From an uncultured Eubacterium sp. (GTDB taxonomy: Bacteria > Bacillota > Clostridia > Lachnospirales > Lachnospiraceae), in assembly GCA_910584595.1 (NCBI GenBank), contig CAJUBQ010000076.1:1-22226 (forward strand): a stretch of 22,226 nt of DNA, read 5' to 3'. Made by a program: the position numbers and the translations under genes. Positions 4,787 to 12,403 of this stretch are shown in pieces (the first letter of the stretch is position 1; the number at the start of each line of letters is the position of its first letter). The notes under the pieces are model-generated. The model searched no databases. It saw only the letters and a program-made list of their open reading frames with translations, and was not told the origin of the DNA.

Positions 4787-6955
4787 ATGAATAAGAGAAA
4801 AATAGCAGCCTGGTTTCTGGCAGCGACAGCTGCTTTCTGGTCGATAGCGCCCGTTTGTACGGATGTAGTACAGGTACAGGCGCACAGTGATGAAGTGGAG
4901 ATACCGAAGCTGGAAGAAGGGACTTATGTGAAAGGAGAAGCGCTTGTGTCGATGACGACGACGCAGGCGGCTGCGTTGACCAGAGAGGGAACTGCCAGCT
5001 TTGATAAAAATATTCAGGTCGAAGAGTGCTGGGAATTTGGTGCGACGCAGGATGCGCAGTCTGAGCAGATCAAAGATTATGTCGCGCTTGTCAGTTCGGA
5101 TACATATTCTACGGAAGAATTGATGGAGATTGCTGCGAATAAGTATTATGTGGATGCAGTAGCGCCGAATAGTTATGCGCATTTATGTGATGTTGGAAAA
5201 GATACGCTGTCGGATTATCAGTGGTATCTGGACGGAGCCGGAAGCTTTTATACAGACAGTAAGGGGGTGAGGTTTTCAGATTTGACGGCGGAGCCGTCCA
5301 TGCAGCCGGTAGTGGCTTTGATTGATACGGGGGTAGATTATACAAATGAAGATTTGAAAGACTCGATGTGGGTGAATCCTTATCAGTCGAAAGGGCTGGA
5401 AGGGACTTATGGATATGATTTTGCCAATGGGGATGATGATCCGATGGACATGGACGGGCATGGGACTCATTGTGCGGGCGTGATTGCGGCGCAGCAGGAG
5501 AATGCGGCAGGCATTACGGGCATCAGCAATGCAAAGATTATGGCGCTAAAAGTTGTAAAGGATAATTCGGATGTGTTTGATGTTGCAGGGGCGGTCAGAG
5601 CTTTTGAGTATATTGTCCGGGCGCAGGAGATGGGGGTGCAGGTCGCTGCGGTTAACTGCTCCTGGGGCGGCAGCAGGGATACAGGCGCTATTTTAAATAC
5701 TTTGATTGATAAAATGGGGGCAAACGGTGCGCTGACGGTATTTGCAGCAGGAAATGATGCAATAGACTGGGACACGATTCCGATGTCTATGCGGACGGTA
5801 CCGTATGACATGGACAGTAAATATGTTGTCGTAGTAGGCGCCAGTGATGAAAATGACGACAGAGTGTATTTTTCGGATTATGGGAATACGCAGGTGGATT
5901 TGTTTGCACCCGGCTCTAATATTGTGTCAACGGTGCAGAAGGGAAAGTTTTTGCCGCAGCTTTGGACACAGGAGAAGCGTCAGCAGATGACGGCATATTA
6001 TAATACGGTGAATGGCATAGAAGATTTTTATACATCGTCAGACGTTCCGGGGCTTAGAACTGACTATACAGTGCAGTTGAGTTACGAACCGAAAGTAGGT
6101 TTTTTCGATCAGACGGATGGATGTTTGAAATATACGGTAAAATATAACCGCAGACTTGCGTTCCCGATGGATGTGGATGGAACAGAACTATTTGAAAGTG
6201 GTACGGAGCAGGCCGGATTTATTTATTTGGATGTTACGGATTGGAATCTGGATACGGATAAAACCTATTATATCAGTTGTATGATGGCTGAGAATGATGG
6301 AGACGGTGTACCGGCCTGGGAGTCGGTGGAAAAAGTGAGTACGGCGAAAGACAACAGGTTTGTACAGGCCGGAGGGAAGACATATCTTGCGCTGATTGGC
6401 ATTACGACACAAAAGACACGGCCGACGACTTATTATTTTGATAATTTTGCAGTATCGGTAGCTGATCCGGATACCGGGCAGTTTGAAAAGTGCGATATTA
6501 TGTCAGGCTCTTCTATGGCTGCGCCGATGGTGACAGGTGCGGTGGCGGTTTTACGAAGCGTGAATCCTTCCTTGCGTGCAGAAGAAATTCGCAGTCTGCT
6601 GATGCAGTGTACGCGCAGTGTGGAAACGTTGGAGAATGCCTGTGTAACAGGAGGTATTTTAGATTTATCTGGTATTGCGGTGCAGGCAACCGGATTAAGG
6701 TTAAATAAGCTTTCTGCAAATGTACGTTATGGCAGTAAGCTACAGCTGATTGCAACGGTATTGCCAAAAAATGCTGTGAATGCAGATGTGAAATGGACAT
6801 CCAGCAATCCGGCGTATGCGTCTGTATCTGCAGACGGTGTTGTTAAGGTGAAAAAGGCCGGAGTTGGAAAAACGGTTAAAATTAAGGCGTCTACGATCGA
6901 TGGTACAAAGCTTCAGGAGATATGTAAGGTTAAAATTCTGAAAGCAAAAAAATAG
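4787..6955 (+). CDS. Secreted subtilisin-family (S8) serine protease with C-terminal Ig-like domain
   Basis: The protein (722 aa) is exported by an N-terminal signal peptide (positive MNKRK, hydrophobic core, likely cleavage near residue 31). A propeptide-like segment follows to about residue 130. The S8 domain has D180 (ALIDTGVDY), H225 (GHGTHCAGV), oxyanion N323 (AAGND) and nucleophile S576 (GSSMAAPMVTG), so the triad is complete. N323 and S576 are about 250 residues apart, against about 66 in subtilisin. The extra block (about 385-565) is rich in aromatic and beta-type sequence, so it looks like an inserted beta-sandwich. Residues about 635-720 are a Big2-type Ig-like domain (KWTSSNPAYASVSADGVVKV). 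No LPxTG or other wall anchor is present. AAAGGAAT precedes the start by about 7 nt. No adjacent partner genes are seen. Confidence 0.94.
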   Translation: MNKRKIAAWFLAATAAFWSIAPVCTDVVQVQAHSDEVEIPKLEEGTYVKGEALVSMTTTQAAALTREGTASFDKNIQVEECWEFGATQDAQSEQIKDYVALVSSDTYSTEELMEIAANKYYVDAVAPNSYAHLCDVGKDTLSDYQWYLDGAGSFYTDSKGVRFSDLTAEPSMQPVVALIDTGVDYTNEDLKDSMWVNPYQSKGLEGTYGYDFANGDDDPMDMDGHGTHCAGVIAAQQENAAGITGISNAKIMALKVVKDNSDVFDVAGAVRAFEYIVRAQEMGVQVAAVNCSWGGSRDTGAILNTLIDKMGANGALTVFAAGNDAIDWDTIPMSMRTVPYDMDSKYVVVVGASDENDDRVYFSDYGNTQVDLFAPGSNIVSTVQKGKFLPQLWTQEKRQQMTAYYNTVNGIEDFYTSSDVPGLRTDYTVQLSYEPKVGFFDQTDGCLKYTVKYNRRLAFPMDVDGTELFESGTEQAGFIYLDVTDWNLDTDKTYYISCMMAENDGDGVPAWESVEKVSTAKDNRFVQAGGKTYLALIGITTQKTRPTTYYFDNFAVSVADPDTGQFEKCDIMSGSSMAAPMVTGAVAVLRSVNPSLRAEEIRSLLMQCTRSVETLENACVTGGILDLSGIAVQATGLRLNKLSANVRYGSKLQLIATVLPKNAVNADVKWTSSNPAYASVSADGVVKVKKAGVGKTVKIKASTIDGTKLQEICKVKILKAKK

Positions 6956-7013
6956 AAAAGATGAAGAATGCTGCGGCATTTTAACAAAATATTTGAGAAA
7001 GAAGCAGAGATGG

Positions 7014-7697
7014 ATGATGGAAAGGATACCAAAAACAGGGGAGATCTATAAAGACGGTGCAAATAAGGTTTATCAGATTGTTACGGTTGCCATTCATGCG
7101 GAAACAGGAGAACGGATGGCAGTATATCAGGCAATGTTTGGGGAATTTCGCATTTATGCGAAAGAAGTGCAGAAGTTTATGTCTGAACATGAACAGTATC
7201 TTTTAAATGCCAATATCGAGTTGGCGGAACAAGGAAAGTCAAAAGAACAAGCGATATCGAAAGAAAATCATCCGGATGCGGGTGTCAGGGCTGAGATTCG
7301 GCCGCGTACACAATCGCCTGCGGAATCCAGACGTGCATTGCGTCAGAATGTATCAGAATCGTCTGGGGAAGGCGCATACTACTATGAAAAACGCCGCCGT
7401 CAGATGGAAGAACGGGAGCAGCGCAGAGAGTTGTTTCGTAAATCAGAAAGGAACGAAAGCGCTACGGAGGAATTACGTGCAAATCCGTGTCTGATTAAAT
7501 TTCTGGAAGCAGATACGTATGAAGAAAAATTTCATGTATTAAATGAAATACAAAACGATATCACAGATCGTCTGATCGATGATATTGCGGTTGTGCTGGA
7601 TGTGGTCATTCCCGAAGGCGCGTTAAATGACCGGTTCCACCAGCTCCGCAATATTATACTGACCAGACAGAAATATGAAACAAATCGGTTTCGTTAA
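7014..7697 (+). CDS. DUF1653-type protein with charged coiled-coil and helical C-terminal domain
   Basis: Residues about 4-60 match the DUF1653 pattern (IPKTGEIYKDGANKVYQIV, then HAETGERMAVYQAMFGEF), a small beta domain of unknown function. A hydrophilic linker with a strongly charged helix (YEKRRRQMEEREQRRELF, about 120-137) follows. The last 70 residues form a helical domain with the pattern FLEADTYEEKFHVL and DRLIDDIAVVLDVVIPEG. The frame extends upstream to a TTG at 6993 without a ribosome binding site, so the ATG at 7014 (or 7017) is preferred, although its own Shine-Dalgarno is also poor. It is 58 nt downstream of the protease gene with only a weak hairpin (AATGC/GCATT near 6968-6982) between, so partial read-through is possible. 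Function unknown. Confidence 0.8.
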   Translation: MMERIPKTGEIYKDGANKVYQIVTVAIHAETGERMAVYQAMFGEFRIYAKEVQKFMSEHEQYLLNANIELAEQGKSKEQAISKENHPDAGVRAEIRPRTQSPAESRRALRQNVSESSGEGAYYYEKRRRQMEEREQRRELFRKSERNESATEELRANPCLIKFLEADTYEEKFHVLNEIQNDITDRLIDDIAVVLDVVIPEGALNDRFHQLRNIILTRQKYETNRFR

Positions 7698-7728
7698 AAT
7701 GATGTGTAAGGAACTTGTGGCAGCTTTG

Positions 7729-8226
7729 TCAGGTCAGTGAGCCTTTGCTCATTTCACTGTTGTGATAACGGCTGTCATAGGTGACGTCTTTTCCAAACCA
7801 GTCCGGTGGGGTAAAAGAATCTGCTTCTTCTATAGAAGCAAATTCAACTTCTGCCAGAGTAACGCCTTCCAGTTTGCCATGGAAAATGTCCAGTTCGATT
7901 GTATGTGAATGATCGAATGGGATATAATATCTACGTTTCGTAATTAAAATTCCGTCAGTTTTTTTTCGCAGATGTTCGTATGCTTCTTTCGGGAGCGGCA
8001 TTTCTTGTTCTAAATGTGCCATCAGACCAGAGCTTTTGTAAGTTAGAAAGTAAGTGTCGTCCATTTTTCGTATTCGTATGGTTGGGTTTGTACATAAGTA
8101 TCCTTGTTCAATTTCATGATACGTATATTGTTCCAAATGTTCAGGAAGCCATTTTGGAATAAATTTACGTTCTATTTCCATATTTGCTGCATCGGAATGA
8201 TCTGTTTTTGACATAAAAGTTTGCAT
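7729..8226 (-). CDS. CYTH-domain protein (triphosphate tunnel metalloenzyme family)
   Basis: This 165-aa cytosolic protein belongs to the CYTH superfamily, whose members bind triphosphate groups with divalent metal inside a beta-barrel; bacterial members often hydrolyse tripolyphosphate. The E-x-E-x-K signature is E17, E19, K21 (MEIERKF). Further tunnel residues are R51 and R53 (TIRIRK), K64 (LTYKSSG), R98/R99, E111/D113 (IELDIF) and E126/E128 (LAEVEF), so the active site looks complete. The start at 8226 is chosen because AAAGGAGA lies about 7 nt before it, giving a 15-residue lead before MEIERKF; starting at the internal Met is less likely. It converges with the DUF1653 gene (31-nt gap) and diverges from the DJ-1 gene. 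Confidence 0.9.
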   Translation of the reverse strand: MQTFMSKTDHSDAANMEIERKFIPKWLPEHLEQYTYHEIEQGYLCTNPTIRIRKMDDTYFLTYKSSGLMAHLEQEMPLPKEAYEHLRKKTDGILITKRRYYIPFDHSHTIELDIFHGKLEGVTLAEVEFASIEEADSFTPPDWFGKDVTYDSRYHNSEMSKGSLT

Positions 8227-8295
8227 AAAAATCTCCTTTGGAATATTTTTCTATCATTAAAGATAACTGATATGCGAAAAAAAAGCAATGTATGT

Positions 8296-8324
8296 TTGCA
8301 AAGTGGTACAGGATATGGTATTTT
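8296..8324 (+). promoter_or_regulatory. Candidate promoter of the DJ-1 family gene
   Basis: TTGCAA (8296-8301), a 17-nt spacer, and TATTTT (8319-8324) with an upstream TGG extended -10. It would give a leader of about 90 nt that contains the inverted repeat at 8357-8382. Confidence 0.4.
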
Positions 8325-8356
8325 AAAGTAAAATTCTTTCCGGATGGAGCACACTG

Positions 8357-8382
8357 GAACGATATGGTAAAATTTATCGTTC
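8357..8382. promoter_or_regulatory. 8-bp inverted repeat in the DJ-1 gene leader (candidate operator)
   Basis: GAACGATA (8357-8364) and TATCGTTC (8375-8382) are exact reverse complements around a 10-nt loop. It sits 40 nt before the DJ-1 start, with no T run after it. It may be a binding site for a regulator of the divergent CYTH/DJ-1 pair or an mRNA hairpin. Confidence 0.4.
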
Positions 8383-8421
8383 GTAAATATAAAATAATGA
8401 AAAAACAGGAGGAGTTACAAA

Positions 8422-8973
8422 ATGAATAAAATAGCTGTATTTTTTGCTGATGGTTGTGAGGAAATAGAAGGATTAACCGTCGTGGATATGCTTCGTCGGG
8501 CAAAGCTGGATGTTGTTAGCATTTCGATTACCGGAAATAAGGAAATCCATGGTTCTCATAATATTACTTTTTTTGCTGACGCCACTTTTGAGGAAGCGTC
8601 ATCAGATTTAGAAACCTTTGATGGTGTGGTTCTTCCGGGGGGAGCCGTAGGAACCGCAAATTTGGGTGCACACGAAGGTGTTGTCAGCACAATAAAAAAA
8701 TTTGCAGATGAAGGAAAGCTGGTTGCAGCAATTTGTGCAGCGCCAAGTGTATTAGGGGCAAACGGTATTTTGCAGGGAAAGCGTGCAACCTGTCATCCGG
8801 GATGGGAAGATAAGCTGACAGGAGCAGTTATTTTGGAAGACCGCGCGGTTGTAGACAGTAATATTATTACGAGCCGCGGCATGGGAACTTCGATTGATTT
8901 TTCATTGGCTATTATTCAAAAAATGGCGGATGAGGATGTTATAGCGAATGTGAAAAAAGGAATTGTATATTAA
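8422..8973 (+). CDS. DJ-1/PfpI (YajL/ThiJ) family protein
   Basis: This 183-aa cytosolic protein has the DJ-1 fold. The family includes glyoxalase/deglycase-type enzymes and oxidative stress chaperones. The nucleophilic-elbow cysteine is C105 (VAAICAAPSVLG), with the partner glutamate at E16 (GCEEIEG) and the conserved histidine at H125 (CHPGWE), matching human DJ-1 E18/C106/H126. Length matches the DJ-1/YajL subgroup (about 185-195 aa). AGGAGGAG lies 8 nt before the ATG. It is transcribed alone: a stem-loop follows the stop and the preceding gene is divergent. The exact substrate cannot be read from sequence. The annotation as a protease or as ThiJ, often attached to this family, is not supported. 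Confidence 0.93.
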   Translation: MNKIAVFFADGCEEIEGLTVVDMLRRAKLDVVSISITGNKEIHGSHNITFFADATFEEASSDLETFDGVVLPGGAVGTANLGAHEGVVSTIKKFADEGKLVAAICAAPSVLGANGILQGKRATCHPGWEDKLTGAVILEDRAVVDSNIITSRGMGTSIDFSLAIIQKMADEDVIANVKKGIVY

Positions 8974-8974
8974 G

Positions 8975-9016
8975 AACTGTAAAGGAATCTTGCAAGATAT
9001 TTCTTTACAGTTTCTC
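8975..9016 (+). terminator. Stem-loop after the DJ-1 gene
   Basis: AACTGTAAAGGAAT (8975-8988) pairs with ATTTCTTTACAGTT (8999-9012) with one mismatch and a short loop, followed by TTCTC. The stem is long but the T tract is poor, so this may be an imperfect terminator or a repeat end. The half-site TTTCTTTACAGTT recurs at about 22167-22179. Confidence 0.5.
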
Positions 9017-9017
9017 A

Positions 9018-9190
9018 GATGCATTAATGCGTAAAAGATATATGGATCAGTTTATCCGGCAGTATATGGCTGTTCCTGCCAATCGTAAAATTGCGATGGT
9101 CTCATGCAAGGCGATTGACAGGAACAGTTCCTCACGGTTATACTCACGATCGATCAGGTTTGCCATATAGCTTTCAGAAGGAACGCTTAT
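9018..9190. other. Unassigned 170-bp stretch with nested inverted repeats
   Basis: No accepted gene is present. GCATTAATGC (about 9018-9027) is a perfect palindrome. CTGTTCCTGCCAATCG (9070-9085) and CGATTGACAGGAACAG (9112-9127) are reverse complements with one mismatch. TATATGGC (9063-9070) pairs with GCCATATA (9162-9169). On the minus strand a 39-codon frame starting near 9168 (MANLIDREYNREELFLSIAL...) has coding-like composition but no ribosome binding site. A plus-strand frame from about 9025 has 47 codons. The stretch could be a remnant gene, a small mobile repeat or a structured RNA. Confidence 0.4.
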
Positions 9191-9225
9191 GAGTCGGTGT
9201 TTCAGTATCTATTTCTGCTTTTTTG

Positions 9226-10416
9226 TTATTTTATGATAACTTTTTTCACTTTACTGTCTTTTCCGAAATAGGTAACTTCATTTATGACTTTAAAGCTTTG
9301 TAATTTTATATAATAAGTCTTTTTTGGTTTTAATTTTTTAGAATTTGTCTGAAAGGTCTTTTTGTTCGTATTTCCCAATGTTTTGTAATTGCCGTTTTTA
9401 GATGTGGCATACAATACCTGATATCCGTCTGCGTCGGAAGGCAGCGCTGCTTTTACGGTCAGCTTCTTTTTGCTGCCTGAGGATAAGGATTTTAATACGG
9501 CGGCATTTGGAGCATAGGTTTGCTTTATGGCTTCGGTGATAAGCTCAGCAATTACAGCATGTCCCTGCACAGAAGGATGCGGGTCTAATTGCAGGCGGTA
9601 AGGCTGTATGAAGTCAATGTTTACATTTGTCAGCTCCTTTTCACAAAATGGAGTATAGACGTCTACAAGCGTATAATCAGCTGCTTTTTCTGAAAATGCC
9701 TGATTGATTTCCTGAATATAAATATCTGCCAGTTCTCCGATTTTTGGAACAGACGCAAATGGGTTGTATATGTTTGTTGCGTAAATATCTGCGTTTGGCG
9801 CTTTCTCATGCAGGATGGCAAGGATCGTCTGAAATTTGTCTTTAAATGCAGCTGCCTGTGCATGAAGTGTGGCATTGTCGGACAATTGTTCCATGAGCTG
9901 TTCCGCTTTTTTTAAATATTCTGTCATTTCAGAGAGATCCGCTGACGGAATGGTAAACCCGTTTTTCAGCTGTTCTTCGATGGAAGCAGGATCCAGTGTT
10001 TCCGGCTGAATCTGTAACTCGTCCATAACAATCTGAATAAAAGGCAGCAGCAGATCATTCGATCCGATGGAAAGGGTAATGATGTCGGTATCTGCAAGAG
10101 CTTCGTCAGTCTTTTCGGAACGAAGCAATTGTATGCAGTCGTCACTGTTGTTTCCGGTTACGGCGTAATTGACGGACTGTGTATGTAAAAATTTGGCGAC
10201 AAGCGTCTGGTAGCTGTCAGCGGGAGCTTCTGTCTGATCGTCGGAATAGCCGTCCAGCCCATAGCCTGCGGCAATGCTGTCTCCAAAAGCGGTATAGCTT
10301 GTCTTTTCAGCATTTTTTTGGGCATAAATGGTTTGTAAGCCTGCGCTGAGAGATGCAGTGAGCATACACAACAGTACGAAAATACAATAGATTCTTTTTT
10401 TTCTTTCTTTTTTCAT
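9226..10416 (-). CDS. Secreted GDSL/SGNH-family esterase
   Basis: This 396-aa protein has a signal peptide (MKKERKKR, hydrophobic core, cleavage near YAQ at residue 31-33). The SGNH hydrolase domain (about 38-310) has block I FGDSIAAG with S47, block III IGSND (G118, N120) and block V DPHPSVQGH with D278 and H280. The spacing from Asp to His is one residue shorter than the common DxxH. The loop between blocks III and V is long and helical (about 125-205). Residues about 315-396 look like a lysine-rich fibronectin-III type module (ADGYQVLYATSKNGNYKTL), common in secreted Clostridia proteins. GGAGGT lies 11 nt before the ATG. It is likely a lipase or carbohydrate esterase acting outside the cell, substrate unknown. 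It diverges from the spore protein gene. Confidence 0.93.
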   Translation of the reverse strand: MKKERKKRIYCIFVLLCMLTASLSAGLQTIYAQKNAEKTSYTAFGDSIAAGYGLDGYSDDQTEAPADSYQTLVAKFLHTQSVNYAVTGNNSDDCIQLLRSEKTDEALADTDIITLSIGSNDLLLPFIQIVMDELQIQPETLDPASIEEQLKNGFTIPSADLSEMTEYLKKAEQLMEQLSDNATLHAQAAAFKDKFQTILAILHEKAPNADIYATNIYNPFASVPKIGELADIYIQEINQAFSEKAADYTLVDVYTPFCEKELTNVNIDFIQPYRLQLDPHPSVQGHAVIAELITEAIKQTYAPNAAVLKSLSSGSKKKLTVKAALPSDADGYQVLYATSKNGNYKTLGNTNKKTFQTNSKKLKPKKTYYIKLQSFKVINEVTYFGKDSKVKKVIIK

Positions 10417-10485
10417 ATTGATTATTTACCTCCATGGAAAAGTATCATACACAAAGAGTATAGCACACAATGCCAAAACTTACCA

Positions 10486-10515
10486 TTCATAAATAGATAA
10501 AATTCTTCCATACTA
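10486..10515 (+). promoter_or_regulatory. Sigma-G-like promoter of the spore protein gene
   Basis: TTCATA (10486-10491), a 17-nt spacer, and CATACTA (10509-10515). The -10 matches the forespore sigma-G form CATnnTA exactly, and the -35 shares CATA with it. Transcription would begin about 60 nt before the start codon. An AACAGA/TCTGTT hairpin lies in the leader. Confidence 0.6.
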
Positions 10516-10581
10516 ACAACAGATAGCGGAAAGAACATTTCTGTTATTCAATTAAAGACGAATATATGGAGGTATAGAAAC

Positions 10582-10791
10582 ATGTCAAGTTCAAAGAATT
10601 CAAATTCAGGAATGGCTGTGCCGGAAGCAAAAGAGGCAATGAGACAGTTCAAAGAAGAAGTAGCGTCTGAATTAGGCGTAAACTTAAAAGATGGATACAA
10701 CGGAGATCTGACATCCCGTGAAGCCGGATCTATCGGCGGTGAGATGGTAAAGAAGATGATTATGAGACAGGAAGAACAGATGAAGCAGTAA
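10582..10791 (+). CDS. Alpha/beta-type small acid-soluble spore protein
   Basis: This 69-aa protein coats and protects DNA in dormant spores and is degraded at germination to supply amino acids. The family core is nearly invariant here: VPEAKEAMRQFKEEVASELGV (residues about 13-33), then the NLKDGYNGDLTSREAGSIGG block (about 34-53) followed by EMVKKM. EEVASE is at the position of the germination protease (GPR) cleavage site. The Ser/Asn-rich N-terminal tail is usual. GGAGG lies about 10 nt before the ATG. It is a single-gene unit with a sigma-G-like promoter upstream and a strong terminator downstream. It is direct evidence that the organism, or a recent ancestor, forms endospores. Confidence 0.97.
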   Translation: MSSSKNSNSGMAVPEAKEAMRQFKEEVASELGVNLKDGYNGDLTSREAGSIGGEMVKKMIMRQEEQMKQ

Positions 10792-10850
10792 TGTAATAAA
10801 GAAAAACTGTTTTATATTTGAAAAGATGCAGTGTCAAATGGCTGCATGGA

Positions 10851-10885
10851 AAAAAGATGCCGGGAAAGTTCCGGCATCTTTTTTT
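10851..10885 (+). terminator. Terminator after the spore protein gene
   Basis: GATGCCGG (10856-10863) pairs exactly with CCGGCATC (10871-10878) around GAAAGTT, with A runs before and seven T after. A second hairpin, ATGCAG/CTGCAT (about 10826-10847), lies just upstream. Confidence 0.93.
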
Positions 10886-10943
10886 GTAGTTTTTTCAGCA
10901 GATTTTTTAAATAAAAGCAAATGATATTTTTCCGAAAAAATGC

Positions 10944-10972
10944 TGGTAATTTAAAAAGCACTGTGTTATAAT
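10944..10972 (+). promoter_or_regulatory. Sigma-A promoter of the tig-clpP-clpX unit
   Basis: A perfect TATAAT (10967-10972) preceded by a TG-rich extended region, with a weak -35 TGGTAA (10944-10949) at 17 nt. The leader is about 80 nt. No CIRCE-type repeat was seen; a CtsR heptanucleotide repeat was also not found on reading. Confidence 0.6.
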
Positions 10973-11059
10973 CTATAAATGACTGTAAATAGCTGGAATA
11001 ACAGCTGAGGAAACCGCATATGTGTGTTTCTTACAAGCTTTAAGGAGGAAATAAAAAGA

Positions 11060-12382
11060 ATGAGTGTACAGGTGGAAAATTTAGAGAAAAATATGGCAAA
11101 GCTTACCATTACAGTTTCCGCTGATAAGTTTGAGAAGGCGATGCAGGAAGCTTATAAAAAGCAGAGGAGCAGGATTCACATTCCTGGTTTCCGTAAAGGG
11201 AAAGTACCGAGAGCGATGATTGAAAAAGCTTATGGCCCGGAAGTATTCTATGATGATGCGGCAAATTTTGTAATCAATGAAGAATATCCGCAGGCAATGG
11301 ACGAAAGCGGACTGGAGATTGTGTCTCGTCCGGAGATTGAAGTTACGCAGATTGAAAAAGGCAAAGAATTTGTATTTACAGCTGAGGTGGCGGTAAAACC
11401 GGATGTTACATTAGGAGAATATAAAGGGGTAACCGTTACAAAGGCAGAAGCAGCGATTACCGACGAAGAAGTAGACGCTGAGATTGAAAACACAAGAAAT
11501 ATGCAGGCGCGTACCGTAGATGTAACGGATCGTGCGGTAGAGGATGGCGATACGGTTATCATCGATTTTGAAGGCTTTGTGGATGGCGTGCCGTTTGACG
11601 GCGGCAAAGGCGAGAACCATTCATTGGAAATCGGATCTCATTCCTTTATAGATAATTTTGAAGAGCAGCTGATTGGAAAAAATGCCGGAGATGACGTTGA
11701 AGTACATGTAACATTCCCGGAACAGTACCATGCACAGGAGCTTGCCGGCAAGCCTGCCGTATTCAAAGTTAAGATTCATACCATTAAGGCAAAAGAAGTT
11801 CCGGAATTAAACGATGAGTTTATTTCTGATATTTCTGAATTTGAGACAGTAGAAGAATACAAAGAAGATGTACGGGCAAAATTGTTAAAGCGGAAAGAAG
11901 ATTCTGTAAAAGGCGCTAAGGAAGATGAGGCAATTCAAAAGATTATTGATGCATCAGTGATGGATATTCCGGAACCGATGATTGATATGCAGTGTGAAAA
12001 TATGATTCAGGAATTTGAAGGACGTATTTCACAGCAAGGACTGACACTGGAACAGTATATGCAGTTTTCCGGTTCCAATGTTGAACGGATGAAAGAGCAA
12101 GTGCGTCCGGAAGCGATTCAGCGTATCCAAAGCAGCCTTGTGTTGGAAAAGATTGCAAAAGAAGAAAACATTGTAATCACTGAAGAAGAAATCAATGCCC
12201 AGATTGAGAAGATGGCATCTGTATATGGCATGACCGGCGAAAAAATGAAAGAATTTATAAGCGAAGAAGATAAGGAAAGTATCGAGAGAAATCTTTCTAT
12301 TGAAAAGGCTGTGGAAATTATTATGCAAAATGCGGTTGAGCAGGAGCCGGAAGCAAAAGAAGAGGGCAGTGAAGAAGCATAA
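11060..12382 (+). CDS. tig: Trigger factor, ribosome-associated peptidyl-prolyl isomerase chaperone
   Basis: Trigger factor binds the ribosome near the exit tunnel and shields new chains. The N-terminal ribosome-binding domain carries the signature GFRKGKVPR (residues 43-51). An FKBP-type PPIase domain follows (about 158-245, GDTVIIDFEGFVDGVPFDGG), then a long helical C-terminal chaperone domain ending in an acidic tail (EPEAKEEGSEEA). At 440 aa it has the family's normal length. The frame is open to 11024, but the ATG at 11060 is the start because AAGGAGGA lies about 10 nt before it and the protein then begins MSVQVENLEKN. It is first in the row tig-clpP-clpX, an order kept in many bacteria, and is 21 nt from clpP. 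Confidence 0.97.
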   Translation: MSVQVENLEKNMAKLTITVSADKFEKAMQEAYKKQRSRIHIPGFRKGKVPRAMIEKAYGPEVFYDDAANFVINEEYPQAMDESGLEIVSRPEIEVTQIEKGKEFVFTAEVAVKPDVTLGEYKGVTVTKAEAAITDEEVDAEIENTRNMQARTVDVTDRAVEDGDTVIIDFEGFVDGVPFDGGKGENHSLEIGSHSFIDNFEEQLIGKNAGDDVEVHVTFPEQYHAQELAGKPAVFKVKIHTIKAKEVPELNDEFISDISEFETVEEYKEDVRAKLLKRKEDSVKGAKEDEAIQKIIDASVMDIPEPMIDMQCENMIQEFEGRISQQGLTLEQYMQFSGSNVERMKEQVRPEAIQRIQSSLVLEKIAKEENIVITEEEINAQIEKMASVYGMTGEKMKEFISEEDKESIERNLSIEKAVEIIMQNAVEQEPEAKEEGSEEA

Positions 12383-12403
12383 TTGAAAGATGGAGGGATT
12401 AGT

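Noticed and set aside
6967..6984. Hairpin AATGC/GCATT between protease and DUF1653 genes as a terminator
   Set aside because: Only five base pairs with a short broken T tract; too weak to call.
9025..9168. 47-codon plus-strand frame starting MRKRYMDQF
   Set aside because: No ribosome binding site and it runs through both arms of the inverted repeat; not listed as a gene, only as part of the unassigned stretch.
10973..11059. CIRCE or CtsR operator before tig
   Set aside because: No matching inverted or heptanucleotide repeats were found on reading the leader.
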